Origin: a bacterium
Lineage (GTDB): Bacteria > JALSQH01
Direction of reading: 5' to 3'
DNA length: 27,208 bases
Assembly (NCBI GenBank): GCA_026985515.1
Contig: JALSQH010000221.1
Span: forward strand, 1 to 27,208
Each line of letters begins with the position of its first letter. The first letter of the stretch is position 1. Position numbers and translations under genes: made by a program. Positions 1 through 9,028 of this stretch are shown one piece after another. A model generated the notes under the pieces. It did no database searches and had not been told where the DNA came from. It saw only the letters and a program-made list of their open reading frames with translations.

Positions 1-180
1 TATTCGGAAAATAGCAATTTCCTCCCTCAAACAGAGGGAAAATCTGTTTCTTATATGTTTAACCATGAAGATCTGTTCCTGGGCATGATTGATTATGAGG
101 TGGAGGGTTACTTTGTAAGATTCTGGTTCTCAACTGATAGTGAAACACCCTTTTTCATTGAAGCAGGTATGAGATTATGA
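1..180 (+). CDS. 3' end of an unknown gene (truncated by window edge)
   Basis: Reading frame 1 is open from the first base to a TGA at 178-180, giving the last 59 residues of a protein. The fragment is rich in aromatic and acidic residues (for example GYFVRFWFSTDSE) and ends FFIEAGMRL. No motif is recognisable and no membrane segment is obvious. The stop overlaps the ATG of the following lipoprotein gene (ATGA at 177-180), so the two are probably translationally coupled and may work together at the cell envelope; that is inference from position only. The family cannot be named from this fragment. Confidence 0.7.
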   Translation, partial: YSENSNFLPQTEGKSVSYMFNHEDLFLGMIDYEVEGYFVRFWFSTDSETPFFIEAGMRL

Positions 181-2423
181 AAAGATCGCTTTTCGTGATT
201 GTGATTCTTTTAATTTTTCTGGGATGCAGAAGTGAAGTTGCTGAGAAGAAAAATGTTGCTTCGTCTCCTCCATCCTTTCTTCCCCCTGTTGTTTTATCTG
301 TTAAACTTTCATACCAGAAAGATATTGATGGTGAAACTTCGGAGTATGTTTTTACTGTGAAGTTTTCAAGGGATATGGATCATGATTCGGTGGAAAATGC
401 CCTTCATATTTTCAAACTTGTGGGAAATGTAAGTGGTGGGGTTAATGTTATTCGTAACAGCGAGGAAGTAGTAACCCCCAATTTTTCTTCACGCTATGAG
501 TGGCCCGATAACCGAACTTTGCTTGTTAGAGCTGATTTGAGGAAGGATTCAATTTATTTCCTTTTTATTTCATCCCTTGCCACAGATAAAGAGGGGAACC
601 CTCTCGATGGTAGAGTTGGTGAAGATTTTAACAATGACGGTATTCAGGAGATTTTTCCTTTTCGGAAAGGGGAGTTTGTTACCACCAACAACGATTTTCT
701 CTATTCCCCCTCTGATTTCTGGTCTCAACCCATTATCCCGGATAACATAAGGGATGTAAAGGATTACTATTATGCTTTGCCATCAGATTCATATTTAACA
801 CTGCAGAGTGTCAGGGAGCTGGAGTTGAAGGGTGATGTACCTGGCTCGGAACATTATGAATTCATGGGAAACATCATTGACCCCGCAGATGGTGCATTTT
901 CTTTCTCCTGGCCGGTTAAAGTTGATTCACTACTTGAGTTTGACTTTACCTCAAGAAGGAATTACTCCTATCCTGCTGATCTCCACTTACGAATACCTCC
1001 GGTTTTAATTGATCCCGAGACACTGAAAAATTTCCAGATTTACACTGAAGGTGCGAGATTTCTGAGCGACGCAGTTTTTGTATATAACGATGATTACGGT
1101 AAAACTGTTCCTGTTCCCCTGACGGGCAAGATTGTTTCCTTCGCAAATATTGATCCACAGGAGGTCAATCCCGATATTGATTACTGGGTTGAGGTAAATT
1201 TTGGAAAATCGATACCATCACATACTCTTGGGGGCACATATCTGGTTATTGATGGTGAAAATGAGAAGTATATTCTACCTGTTACCGACAACATAAACAA
1301 CAGAGTTAAAATCAGGCCCCTATACATTCAGGTCAGGGGAAGGAGAAATCAGTATTACAGAAGTCTTTTTGAGGTGGATGACGCAACTTTCCTGTCCGGT
1401 GAGCTTGAAGGAATGCTTGTTTATTCTGAATCTTTCGGTCACAGGGATAATGAAGTTTTCAGAATTCAGAGCAACACTGCGAGAAAATTTGTTGTTGCGA
1501 GAGTGAGTGGTAGCGGAAATAATGTTATGGATTGTACAGATCTCCAGAATGAGTATTGCAAAATCTTCATCTTCTTCGATGGTAATCATATGCATCTCAG
1601 CGGAGAGAAGGCTTACATAACTAACAATGTTTTTTATCTGAAAATCCCTTCCCTGGAAGAGGGGGTGAGATACTTTATCAGGTTGAATCCCGGTACATAT
1701 TATGATGAAATCAGGGATATATGGGGATTTCCTCTCTCTGATGAAGTTTATGATGGAGCCTACAGGGATGGAACAGGAAAAGCGGAGAATACCATAACAT
1801 TCAGCTTTGTAACGAGGTCAAAACCCATAATGTCTTATCCTCCCACCATGCTTATAAATGATGGCTCAATCTATCCCTATGCTGTTACAGGGATGAATTG
1901 TAGCGAGGGTGTGTGCCTTGACCCTGAGTCTGAGGTTTCTTTTGCTGCAAATTGTGGTGGGAAAAAGGTGGTGAGAAAAGGTTACTCCTCACTGTTTTTC
2001 AGTTTTTATACTCCCGATGGAGATAATCATAACCTTTATGGATACAACGATTTTCTTAATCCCCAGAGTGTTAATGAAGAAACAGTTAATGTTATTGGTG
2101 GGAAAAGGCCCGTTTCATATAGAGTGAAGATAGAAAGAGTTGTGGGAAGATTTGATGAATCCACTCCGGGGAAAGGTGGATATCCCACTGATCTTGTTAA
2201 GGTGACTCTTTTGCCCCGTATAGTCAGATGTGGGGATAAATATGTGGAGATACCTGTGGTGTTTCAGAAGGGTGATCTTTTAGTAATAAGTCACAGAATT
2301 GAGGCACTTACTTCCAATCCAAATAGAAAATTTGATGGGAACCGGGACGGAGTTATTGAGTACTCATCTGTTGATGATTTAAGGATGGTTTTTGATGGTG
2401 AGAAATTTGTTAAAGAAAAATAA
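177..2423 (+). CDS. Large predicted lipoprotein with SbsA/Big_5-type Ig-like domains
   Basis: The protein has 748 residues. It opens with a Lys/Arg n-region and a hydrophobic core ending in FLGC, so Cys17 is the likely lipidated residue; phenylalanine at -3 is less usual. Residues about 40-170 look like an SbsA-type Ig-like domain: a strand with FTVKFSRDMD, a central WPDNRTLLV strand, and a closing ATDKEGNPLDG loop. A second, weaker copy seems to lie at about 451-550, closing with RDIWGFPLSD. Acidic loops NNDGIQE and DGNRDGVIE, the latter near the C-terminus, resemble calcium-binding loops. There are no internal membrane segments. The ATG overlaps the previous stop, and the 3' end overlaps the SAM hydrolase gene by 29 bases. 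Function is unknown; a surface or periplasmic structural or adhesive role is an inference from the domains. Confidence 0.85.
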   Translation: MKRSLFVIVILLIFLGCRSEVAEKKNVASSPPSFLPPVVLSVKLSYQKDIDGETSEYVFTVKFSRDMDHDSVENALHIFKLVGNVSGGVNVIRNSEEVVTPNFSSRYEWPDNRTLLVRADLRKDSIYFLFISSLATDKEGNPLDGRVGEDFNNDGIQEIFPFRKGEFVTTNNDFLYSPSDFWSQPIIPDNIRDVKDYYYALPSDSYLTLQSVRELELKGDVPGSEHYEFMGNIIDPADGAFSFSWPVKVDSLLEFDFTSRRNYSYPADLHLRIPPVLIDPETLKNFQIYTEGARFLSDAVFVYNDDYGKTVPVPLTGKIVSFANIDPQEVNPDIDYWVEVNFGKSIPSHTLGGTYLVIDGENEKYILPVTDNINNRVKIRPLYIQVRGRRNQYYRSLFEVDDATFLSGELEGMLVYSESFGHRDNEVFRIQSNTARKFVVARVSGSGNNVMDCTDLQNEYCKIFIFFDGNHMHLSGEKAYITNNVFYLKIPSLEEGVRYFIRLNPGTYYDEIRDIWGFPLSDEVYDGAYRDGTGKAENTITFSFVTRSKPIMSYPPTMLINDGSIYPYAVTGMNCSEGVCLDPESEVSFAANCGGKKVVRKGYSSLFFSFYTPDGDNHNLYGYNDFLNPQSVNEETVNVIGGKRPVSYRVKIERVVGRFDESTPGKGGYPTDLVKVTLLPRIVRCGDKYVEIPVVFQKGDLLVISHRIEALTSNPNRKFDGNRDGVIEYSSVDDLRMVFDGEKFVKEK

Positions 2424-3210
2424 AATTGTATATCTTATGACAGATTTTGGTGTTGATAATTTTTATGTTTCTGAGATGAAAAGTGTGATTTATTCACTTT
2501 GCAGAGAAGCAAGGATTGTGGATATAACCCACTCCATTACCCCTTTTGACGTACATGAAGCAGCTTTTTTGTTGGGTATGATATACCCGTTTTATCCAGG
2601 TGGTGGGATTTTTCTTGTTGTCGTAGATCCTGGTGTGGGCGGAGAGAGAGGCGAAATAATTGTCAGAACTCAGGAAAGATTGTTTGTGGGTCCGGACAAT
2701 GGGGTTTTCTCATATGTGTATGAAAAGGAGAAAAAATTTTCAGTTTACAGGATCAGAAGGGAGTTATTTGAGGGAGTTTCATCAACCTTTCATGGAAGGG
2801 ATATTTTTGCTCCTGTGGCTGGAAGGCTTCTGGCGGGAACTTCCCTGAGGAGCCTTGGAAGAAAGAGTGATGAATTTGTAAGATTTCAGGTTCACTATCC
2901 TGAGGTTGAAGAGCAGGAGGGAGCAGTTCTTATTCGCGGCAGAGTTATGTTTGTTGATAAATTTGGCAATCTCATATCCAACATAACTTTTTCTGATCTG
3001 AAGAGGGAGGGTGTAAAAGAAACCTACATAAGAGTTGGTCGCACAGTTATCAGGGAAATATCCCGGAGTTTCAGTGATGTACCTGCAGGTAAACCTGTTG
3101 CCTATATAGGGAGTCATGGTTACCTCGAAATTGGAGTTAATAAGGGGAATGCGCAGAGTTCACTGGGAGCAGGAAAAGGGTCCATTCTGGAAGTGGTTAT
3201 GGTCATGTAG
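2395..3210 (+). CDS. S-adenosylmethionine hydrolase (SAM hydroxide adenosyltransferase, DUF62)
   Basis: This 271-aa protein matches the SAM_adeno_trans family, which splits S-adenosylmethionine with water into adenosine and methionine and is related to fluorinases and chlorinases. Family motifs in order are MTDFGVDNFYVSEMK (15-29), VVDPGVGGERG (77-86), GPDNG (99-103), TFHGRDIFAP (131-140), DKFGNLISNI and a C-terminal GYLEIGVNKGNA. Asp78, Arg85 and His133 fit the Asp-Arg-His triad described for the archaeal homologue. ATG 2395 is chosen because AAGGA (2381-2385) lies nine bases upstream; TTG 2392 directly before it is possible. The gene overlaps the lipoprotein gene and ends two bases from the convergent aroC. 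The physiological role of this family is unsettled. Confidence 0.93.
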   Translation: MVRNLLKKNKIVYLMTDFGVDNFYVSEMKSVIYSLCREARIVDITHSITPFDVHEAAFLLGMIYPFYPGGGIFLVVVDPGVGGERGEIIVRTQERLFVGPDNGVFSYVYEKEKKFSVYRIRRELFEGVSSTFHGRDIFAPVAGRLLAGTSLRSLGRKSDEFVRFQVHYPEVEEQEGAVLIRGRVMFVDKFGNLISNITFSDLKREGVKETYIRVGRTVIREISRSFSDVPAGKPVAYIGSHGYLEIGVNKGNAQSSLGAGKGSILEVVMVM

Positions 3211-3212
3211 AT

Positions 3213-4283
3213 TCACCAGAAATTTTCCTTTGCCCTCTGCATCAGGTAATGATCTATGAGAACAAGGTTGACCATAGCCTCTGCAACAGGAACTATCCTG
3301 GGACATATTACAGGATCGTGCCTCCCCTCAATGGAGATTTCCACCTCTTCACCCCTTTCATTCACACTTTTCTGTTTTTTTCTTATGGATGGGGTTGGTT
3401 TAACAGCTACCCTTATTACTATTTCTTCCCCCGTTGAAATGCCTCCCAGTATTCCTCCTGCATTGTTGCTCAGAAAAACCATTTTACCATCTTTCATACT
3501 CATCTGATCATTGTTTTCAGATCCTTTAATATCAGTTACTCCGAAACCACGACCAATTTCAATCCCTTTCACGGCTCCTATGCTCATCAAAGCCTTGGCA
3601 AGGTCAGCATCGAGTTTATCAAAAACTGGCTCCCCCAGTCCCGGAGGTAACCCTCTGACTTTAATTTCTATTTCACATCCTGTTGAATCACCCTCCCTTC
3701 TCAGCTGATCAACATATTCCATGGCTTTCTCAGCGGCTTCCGGATCACACATTCGAAGAGGGTTCTTTTCAATCTCCTCCTCAGCGAATTTTTCTGCTTT
3801 CACCGGTCCCACCTTTATTGTGTATCCTTTTGTGAATATTCCTTTGTGATTTAAAAGTTTTTTAGCAATCGCACCTCCCGCCACTCTTCCCACAGTTTCT
3901 CTTGCAGAAGCTCTTCCACCGCCTCTCCAGTCCCGTATTCCATACTTTGCCCAGTATGTAAAGTCAGCCTGGCCCGGTCTGAAAATATCTTTGATTGGTA
4001 CATATTTTGATGAGTCTACATCCACATTCCAGATAATCATTGAAATTGGTGTACCTGTTGTAACACCATTGAATACGCCGGATAGAATCTCCACTTTATC
4101 TTTCTCCCTTCTTGGTGAAACGACTCTGCTGGTACCCGGTCTTCTTCTATCAAGTTCCTTCTGAATATCCTCCTCTGATAGGGGTACTCCTGCAGGGCAA
4201 CCATCAACCACGACTCCCAGTGCCCTGCCGTGTGATTCTCCCCATGTTGTGATTCTGAATATTGTTCCAAAGGTGCTGCTCAT
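3213..4283 (-). CDS. aroC: Chorismate synthase
   Basis: The 356-aa product converts 5-enolpyruvylshikimate-3-phosphate to chorismate, the last common step of aromatic amino-acid synthesis, using reduced FMN. The length is normal for the short bacterial form. Signatures are TTWGESHG (12-19, catalytic His18), RRRPG (47-51), [16 protein letters not shown] (65-80), [16 protein letters not shown] and the C-terminal [11 protein letters not shown]. The segment that usually reads RP(G/S)HAD is RPGQAD here, so the second active-site histidine position is Gln105; the codon CAG is clear. The ATG overlaps the stop of the upstream TPR gene (TAATG), indicating co-translation within the leftward operon. The 3' end faces the SAM hydrolase gene with a two-base gap and no terminator hairpin. 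Confidence 0.96.
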   Translation of the reverse strand: MSSTFGTIFRITTWGESHGRALGVVVDGCPAGVPLSEEDIQKELDRRRPGTSRVVSPRREKDKVEILSGVFNGVTTGTPISMIIWNVDVDSSKYVPIKDIFRPGQADFTYWAKYGIRDWRGGGRASARETVGRVAGGAIAKKLLNHKGIFTKGYTIKVGPVKAEKFAEEEIEKNPLRMCDPEAAEKAMEYVDQLRREGDSTGCEIEIKVRGLPPGLGEPVFDKLDADLAKALMSIGAVKGIEIGRGFGVTDIKGSENNDQMSMKDGKMVFLSNNAGGILGGISTGEEIVIRVAVKPTPSIRKKQKSVNERGEEVEISIEGRHDPVICPRIVPVAEAMVNLVLIDHYLMQRAKENFW

Positions 4284-5059
4284 TACCGGTACCTTTGTTT
4301 GTTGTAGATTATCTTTTTCAGCATTTCAATCTTTTTTGATACTTTTTCCTTCCATTTAGGATTATCTGTCAGCTGATAAAATATGACAAGCGCTTTACGG
4401 TACCTGCCAGCTGCTATGTAGTGATTGGCGAGGGAGTATTTCGCTTCAGTTTTGAACCTTTCTGGTGCAGTTTCAGTTAATTCATTCAAAATTTCCTCAC
4501 CCTTTTTTTCTTCCCCACTCTCAAAATATATGTCACTTAGCAGAAGCATTATTTTCCATCTGAGTGGTGAATTATTTAACTCCGGAATGTAATTTTCAGC
4601 TTCCCTTTTAAAATCTTCTCGATCATTTGTAAAGAGGTAAGAGTACAGGAGGTCCATAATTACTTTCCTTTTCAAATCTGGCTTCAGGTTATATTGAAGA
4701 AGATGCTTCATAAGCGGGATCACCTCTTCATATTTTCCCTTCTCAAAAAGATAATCACCCGCCTCAAAAAGTGAATCAACTGCGTAAGTTGTTCCTGGAA
4801 AATATGTGTCAACTTTCTTCAGTATTTCAATTCCATTTCTTTCATCTCCGATTTTGAAGAGGTAAATCTCCCCCAGCTGTTTTAAGGCAACTGGAGTGAT
4901 GGATGAATCAGGATAATCCTTTATGATCTTGAGGAGCATCTCTGCGGCTTTCCCGTACTTACCCTCTTGTTGAAGAGCAACGGCTCTGTTGAAGAGGTTC
5001 TCCGCAGAGGTACAGGAGAAAAAACTAATCAAAAAGATTAAGAGAAGGTTCCTCTTCAT
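4283..5059 (-). CDS. TPR-repeat lipoprotein (CpoB/BamD-like)
   Basis: With ATG at 5059 the product is 258 residues and starts with a lipoprotein-like signal: MKRN, a hydrophobic core, then FFSC with Cys16 as the probable lipidated residue. A longer frame from 5077 adds six residues before this signal and is unlikely. The rest is helical with about six tetratricopeptide-like units, including [48 protein letters not shown] and [14 protein letters not shown]. This resembles outer-membrane assembly or division-coordination TPR proteins such as BamD or CpoB, but no family-specific signature is visible. The start lies 35 bases inside the end of gyrA and the stop overlaps the aroC start. A scaffold role in the periplasm is inferred. 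Confidence 0.85.
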   Translation of the reverse strand: MKRNLLLIFLISFFSCTSAENLFNRAVALQQEGKYGKAAEMLLKIIKDYPDSSITPVALKQLGEIYLFKIGDERNGIEILKKVDTYFPGTTYAVDSLFEAGDYLFEKGKYEEVIPLMKHLLQYNLKPDLKRKVIMDLLYSYLFTNDREDFKREAENYIPELNNSPLRWKIMLLLSDIYFESGEEKKGEEILNELTETAPERFKTEAKYSLANHYIAAGRYRKALVIFYQLTDNPKWKEKVSKKIEMLKKIIYNKQRYR

Positions 5060-7472
5060 CTCCAACAACCCTGGCAATGGCTGTTACCATGTCATCGCCA
5101 TCTGTTTTAATTAACCGCACTCCCCTGGTGCTTCTTCCCTGTATGGGGATCTGGCTGACATTTAATCTCACAATACTTCCCTTACTTGTGATTATCATAA
5201 TCTGATCCCTGTCCTTTACCTGCAGATAACCGACTGCAACACTGTCACCTGGGAGTTTCATGGCTATTATACCCATTCCTCCCCTTTTCTGGACCCTGAA
5301 TTCGGAGACTTTTGTTCTCTTTCCATATCCCCTGTCTGAGACACTGAGGATGGTTGCACCCTCTCTGAGTATAACCATATTTATCACTTCGTCATCTCCT
5401 CTGAGCGAGATTCCCCTTACACCTCTGGCTTCCCGGCCCATGGGTCTTACTTCCTCGGAAGAGAAGCAGATGGAGTATCCCTTTCTTGTCCCGATAAAGA
5501 TTTTTTCATTTTTCTTTATTAGCTTGGCTGCAAAGAGGTTGTCGCCTTCTTCAAGGGTTATGGCTCTTATACCTCTTTTGATGGGATTGGAAAAGTATCG
5601 CAGGTCAGTTTTCTTTACATATCCCTTTGCTGTGGCGAAAATTATAAATGAATCATGATCAAAATCTCGTGTTGAAAGAATGGTTGCAATTTTTTCATCT
5701 GGTGCAAGATCAATGAGATTTACAATAGCCTTTCCCTGTGCAGTCCTGCTACCTTCAGGAATCTCGTAGACCTTCTTCCAGTAAACCTTCCCTTTGTTTG
5801 TGAATATTAGCAGATAATCCAGTGCATTTGCCACGAAGAGATGAGTTACAAAGTCTCCGTCTTTCTGTCCTGCACCCTGAATCCCCTTTCCTCCCCTGTT
5901 CTGATATGTTCTGAAGTGGGCAAGTTTTGTTCTCTTTATGTAACCCTTGCTGGTTATTGTAATGACCATTGGTTCATCCTGGATGGTGTCTTCAAGTTTG
6001 ATCTCCTTTATCTCTTCCATTATCTCTGTTCTTCTATCATCACCATATTTCTCTTTGATCTCTTCCAGTTCCTCTATCATGATTTTCTTTACTTCTTCTT
6101 CGTGATCAAGAATGTACTTCAGCCTTTCTATGAGTTTGAGGGTCTCTTCATAATCTTTTATTATCTTATCCCTCTCCAGATTGGTGAGTCTCTGAAGTTT
6201 CATATCGAGAATGGCCTGGGCCTGCTTCTCAGAAAGGGAAAATCTCTCAATCAATCGCTCTTTTGCAGTACCTGGATTGGGTGAACTTTTTATGAGGGCA
6301 ATAACTTCATCGATGTTTTCAACCGCTATCTTCAATCCTTCCAGTATGTGGGCTCTTTCCTCTGCCTTTGCAAGGTCAAACTGGGTTCTCCTTATTATTA
6401 CCTCTTTTCTGTGTTCAACGAAGTACTGCAGAATTTCTTTAAGATTCAGAACCTTCGGTCTACCGTATACTATTGCTGTTAAAATTATGTTAAATGAGGT
6501 TTCAAAAGCAGTTTCTTTGAAAATCCTGTTGAGGATAACCTCAGGGTTGGCACCCTTTTTCAGTTCAATTACTACTCTGATACCTTCCCTGTTTGATTCG
6601 TCTCTGAGGTCGGTAATTCCCTCTAATTTTTTTTCCTGAACAAGTTTTGCAATGTGTTCAAGTACCTTGGACTTCTCAACCTGAAAGGGAACCTCGGTGA
6701 TGACGATGGCAACCTTTTCTCCTTTTTTTCTCTCAATTTTGGCCCTCGCCCTTATTTTTATCTGTCCCTTTCCAGTCTTGTAAGCTTCTCTTATCCCTGC
6801 TGTACCGTTAATAATGCCGTATGTGGGGAAGTCGGGTCCCTTTATGTAGTTCATGAGTTCATCTATGGTAATGTCTGGATTTTTAATATAGGCTATAGTA
6901 CCATCGACCACTTCCCTCAAATTGTGTGGCGGAATGTTTGATGACATTGCCACTGCAATGCCGGTGGTACCATTGAGTAGCAGGTTGGGAATTCTGGTGG
7001 GTAAAACAAGTGGTTCCATAAGGGAACCATCATAGTTGGGAATAAAGTCAACAGTGTCTTTTTCAATGTCAGCCATCAACTCTTCAGCTATCCTGGACAT
7101 TCTCACTTCGGTGTATCTCATGGCAGCAGGAGAATCGCCATCTATTGATCCGAAATTTCCCTGTCCCTGTACAAGTGGATACCTCATGGAAAAATCCTGA
7201 GCCATTCTCACCAGTGCATCATACACAGCAGCGTCACCGTGAGGATGATATTTACCTATTACATCACCCACAACCCTTGCTGATTTTTTAAAGGGCTTTG
7301 TGCTGGTGTTACCCATTTCATACATTGCGTATAAGATTCGCCTCTGGACAGGTTTAAGTCCATCTCTTACATCCGGGAGAGCCCTACCGATGATTACGCT
7401 CATGGCATAATCAAGGTAGGATTGTTCCATCTCTTCAGTTATGTCAATGTTCAGGATTTCTCCCTGTGCCAA
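5025..7472 (-). CDS. gyrA: DNA gyrase subunit A
   Basis: The 815-aa protein is the breakage-reunion subunit of the type IIA topoisomerase that supercoils DNA. The N-terminal domain carries [31 protein letters not shown] and the quinolone-binding region [10 protein letters not shown]. Tyr120 in AAMRYTE is the active-site tyrosine. Position 81 (Ser83 in E. coli) is Ala and position 85 (Asp87) is Asp. The C-terminal beta-pinwheel has five to six repeats of the [10 protein letters not shown] type, and a GyrA box QNRGGKG near residue 525 argues for GyrA over ParC. The start is TTG 7472 behind a strong AAGGAGGG. The protein ends in an acidic tail. gyrB is not in the window; lying between a thioesterase gene and a TPR gene is an uncommon neighbourhood. 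Confidence 0.97.
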   Translation of the reverse strand: MAQGEILNIDITEEMEQSYLDYAMSVIIGRALPDVRDGLKPVQRRILYAMYEMGNTSTKPFKKSARVVGDVIGKYHPHGDAAVYDALVRMAQDFSMRYPLVQGQGNFGSIDGDSPAAMRYTEVRMSRIAEELMADIEKDTVDFIPNYDGSLMEPLVLPTRIPNLLLNGTTGIAVAMSSNIPPHNLREVVDGTIAYIKNPDITIDELMNYIKGPDFPTYGIINGTAGIREAYKTGKGQIKIRARAKIERKKGEKVAIVITEVPFQVEKSKVLEHIAKLVQEKKLEGITDLRDESNREGIRVVIELKKGANPEVILNRIFKETAFETSFNIILTAIVYGRPKVLNLKEILQYFVEHRKEVIIRRTQFDLAKAEERAHILEGLKIAVENIDEVIALIKSSPNPGTAKERLIERFSLSEKQAQAILDMKLQRLTNLERDKIIKDYEETLKLIERLKYILDHEEEVKKIMIEELEEIKEKYGDDRRTEIMEEIKEIKLEDTIQDEPMVITITSKGYIKRTKLAHFRTYQNRGGKGIQGAGQKDGDFVTHLFVANALDYLLIFTNKGKVYWKKVYEIPEGSRTAQGKAIVNLIDLAPDEKIATILSTRDFDHDSFIIFATAKGYVKKTDLRYFSNPIKRGIRAITLEEGDNLFAAKLIKKNEKIFIGTRKGYSICFSSEEVRPMGREARGVRGISLRGDDEVINMVILREGATILSVSDRGYGKRTKVSEFRVQKRGGMGIIAMKLPGDSVAVGYLQVKDRDQIMIITSKGSIVRLNVSQIPIQGRSTRGVRLIKTDGDDMVTAIARVVGDEEEPSLNLFD

Positions 7473-7476
7473 TTTT

Positions 7477-7484
7477 CCCTCCTT
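7477..7484 (-). promoter_or_regulatory. Shine-Dalgarno site fixing the TTG start of gyrA
   Basis: Read on the minus strand this is AAGGAGGG, followed by four A residues and TTG at 7472. No ATG lies nearby that would keep the N-terminal [14 protein letters not shown] region with a suitable ribosome-binding site, so the TTG is the best start. Confidence 0.75.
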
Positions 7485-7494
7485 ATTTCAGGGA

Positions 7495-7899
7495 TTAGAA
7501 TTTTACTTCTTTTTCTGTTCTGAATACGGTGCCCGTGAAAAGGGCAACGCTTGTTCCAAGCTCATCATACACTCTGACCTGATATGTGGCGAGTTTGTTG
7601 CCAAGGTTTATCTCCTCAGTTTCTGCAAAAACTGTTTTTCCCCTGGGGGGTCTGAAGTAGTTTATTGACGCGTTTATGCTGACTGCCGCTTTCCCTCTGG
7701 AGTTGGAAGCGACGGCAAAGGCAAAATCTGCAAGGGTAAAGATTGCTCCTCCATGGAGAATGTCAAGTGCATTCAGGTGCATATCTTCTATTTCCATCTT
7801 CACCTTGCAGTAACCTTCATCCACATCGACAATTTCAATTCTGGAGAAACGGGCGTACCTGTCGTTAAAAAAATAATCCCTTATTTTCTGCTTATCCAC
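7495..7899 (-). CDS. PaaI-family hotdog-fold thioesterase
   Basis: This 134-aa protein is a single hotdog domain of the PaaI/YdiI type, which hydrolyses acyl-CoA or acyl-ACP thioesters in the cytoplasm. The signature HGGAIFTLADFAFAVASNS spans residues 49-67, with Asp58 at the position of the catalytic acid in PaaI. The following strands INASINYFRPPRG and TYQVRVYDELGTSVALFTGTVF are typical. The start is GTG 7899, with only a weak AAAGG close upstream. It sits between the lipid kinase and gyrA in the leftward operon, with a 22-base gap to gyrA. Substrate cannot be told from sequence; a housekeeping clean-up of CoA thioesters or a link to lipid turnover (given the neighbouring kinase) is possible. 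Confidence 0.9.
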   Translation of the reverse strand: MDKQKIRDYFFNDRYARFSRIEIVDVDEGYCKVKMEIEDMHLNALDILHGGAIFTLADFAFAVASNSRGKAAVSINASINYFRPPRGKTVFAETEEINLGNKLATYQVRVYDELGTSVALFTGTVFRTEKEVKF

Positions 7900-7958
7900 G
7901 CCTTTATTTTATCATAAAAAGGGTGATTCGGAAAGGTTGTTGTGCTTCCCCTGCCCGG

Positions 7959-8900
7959 TCAAGGAATAAGAAACTTTACAGCCGGTCCTCTTGTCAGTGT
8001 GATTTCACATCTCTGTTTGACATCGAAGAGTTCTCCATCTATTGTGAATCCCTCAGATGTTATCATTTTTATTGTTTCAGCAACGCCTCTCAGAAACCCG
8101 ATTTTCCCCTTCACCCTGATGCTGTTGATTCTCCCCATAACTATCTGAGGCAGATATCTGAGTGTGGTCAGGAAGGGAAGGTCTGAAACAAGATAGTAGA
8201 GTCCTTCGCCTCTCAAATTGTGGAATGGGTCAACAATGGGAAAAGGTTTTGAGAGCACAGAGACTCCTGATGCCATGATCTCTTCCATAACCAGTTTGTC
8301 GTCAACCTGAAAGATGCAATCAACAGGTTCAATGAATTGCAGGTATTCTTCTTTTCTCATAAAGATTCCACCTATTATTTCGATAACTTCTTTGAATACG
8401 CCGTAGACGCCCGGTTTTCCATCTTCAAAATATTTTTTCTCCATTTTGTAGAGAATCCCATTTGCGAAGGATGCCCCATATTCATTTTTCCCCTGATAAC
8501 TTACCTTGAGAAGGTGAAGATTGGTCGATTTAATACCGTTACTTTTTAAACTACTCACAAGATCTTTAAGCGTTGCCAGGGGAGACTTGATTCTCTGTCC
8601 AATACCATTCATAATCGTGTTGGTGGCTCCTCCAGCCATTAAAAAAATATGTGGGAGAGTTTCTTCTCCAAATTTTCTTATCCAGGTTGTTACCACACGC
8701 TGAACGGTTCCATCCCCTCCGCTTATACCAAAAATTTTTATTTTCCTCTTTCTGAATTCCTCCACTGTCTCTTCCATTTCTCTGAAATCTCTGGTGTCTT
8801 TTACATATCCAGCATCACCAATTACTTTTTTCAACTTCTCTTTCGTGTAACTCCTTTTTGCATTTTTTTTCGCGTTGAGGTTGTTGATGATTCCTATCAT
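7959..8900 (-). CDS. Diacylglycerol kinase-like lipid kinase (DAGK catalytic domain)
   Basis: The 313-aa protein has the fold of diacylglycerol and sphingosine kinases (YegS/DgkB group), which phosphorylate a lipid hydroxyl with ATP. It starts with IGIINNLNAKKN, has the nucleotide loop SGGDGTVQ (60-67), and a second motif GGATNTIMNGIG (90-101), which replaces the commoner GTxNDxAR. The C-terminal half contains FTIDGELFD, like the usual DGE segment. ATG 8900 is preceded by GGGAGGAAAGG, a strong ribosome-binding site, and by a promoter at 8920-8949, so this is the first gene of the leftward operon. The exact lipid substrate is unknown; a role in recycling diacylglycerol would fit the divergent neighbour lgt, although Lgt itself yields glycerol-1-phosphate. 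Confidence 0.88.
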   Translation of the reverse strand: MIGIINNLNAKKNAKRSYTKEKLKKVIGDAGYVKDTRDFREMEETVEEFRKRKIKIFGISGGDGTVQRVVTTWIRKFGEETLPHIFLMAGGATNTIMNGIGQRIKSPLATLKDLVSSLKSNGIKSTNLHLLKVSYQGKNEYGASFANGILYKMEKKYFEDGKPGVYGVFKEVIEIIGGIFMRKEEYLQFIEPVDCIFQVDDKLVMEEIMASGVSVLSKPFPIVDPFHNLRGEGLYYLVSDLPFLTTLRYLPQIVMGRINSIRVKGKIGFLRGVAETIKMITSEGFTIDGELFDVKQRCEITLTRGPAVKFLIP

Positions 8901-8919
8901 CCTTTCCTCCCGAATTTAC

Positions 8920-8949
8920 ATTTTAGTCATACCATATTTAAAAAGTCAA
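8920..8949 (-). promoter_or_regulatory. Predicted sigma70-type promoter for the lipid kinase-gyrA-aroC operon
   Basis: On the minus strand TTGACT (8944-8949) and TAAAAT (8920-8925) are separated by 18 bases; each matches its consensus at five of six positions. Transcription would start near 8913, leaving a short leader that holds little more than the ribosome-binding site before ATG 8900. Confidence 0.6.
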
Positions 8950-8984
8950 ATTTTTGCATGATGAGGAATAAGTTAATTTTTGCA
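8949..8984. repeat. 10-bp direct repeat AATTTTTGCA in the divergent intergenic region
   Basis: AATTTTTGCA occurs at 8949-8958 and again at 8975-8984, 26 bases apart, between the two predicted divergent promoters. It abuts the minus-strand -35 and overlaps the plus-strand -35. It could be a pair of half-sites for a regulator, but the sequence is AT-rich and chance is possible. Confidence 0.35.
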
Positions 8985-9007
8985 AATTGTTACTGAATGT
9001 ATAGAAT
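8980..9007 (+). promoter_or_regulatory. Predicted sigma70-type promoter for lgt
   Basis: TTGCAA (8980-8985) and TAGAAT (9002-9007) are 16 bases apart. The expected transcription start near 9014 is followed by a purine-rich ribosome-binding site (AAGGAAAGG) and ATG 9029. The -35 matches consensus at four of six positions, so this is moderately supported. Confidence 0.5.
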
Positions 9008-9028
9008 ATTTAGAAAAAGGAAAGGTCG

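Noticed and set aside
5841-6284. Open 147-codon frame on the plus strand inside gyrA
   Set aside because: Phe/Leu/Tyr-rich sequence that arises from reading the Glu/Lys-rich gyrA coiled-coil region backwards; not a real membrane protein.
7900-7958. TAAAAT-like -10 in the gap between the lipid kinase and thioesterase genes as an internal promoter
   Set aside because: No acceptable -35 at the right distance; too weak to list as a feature.
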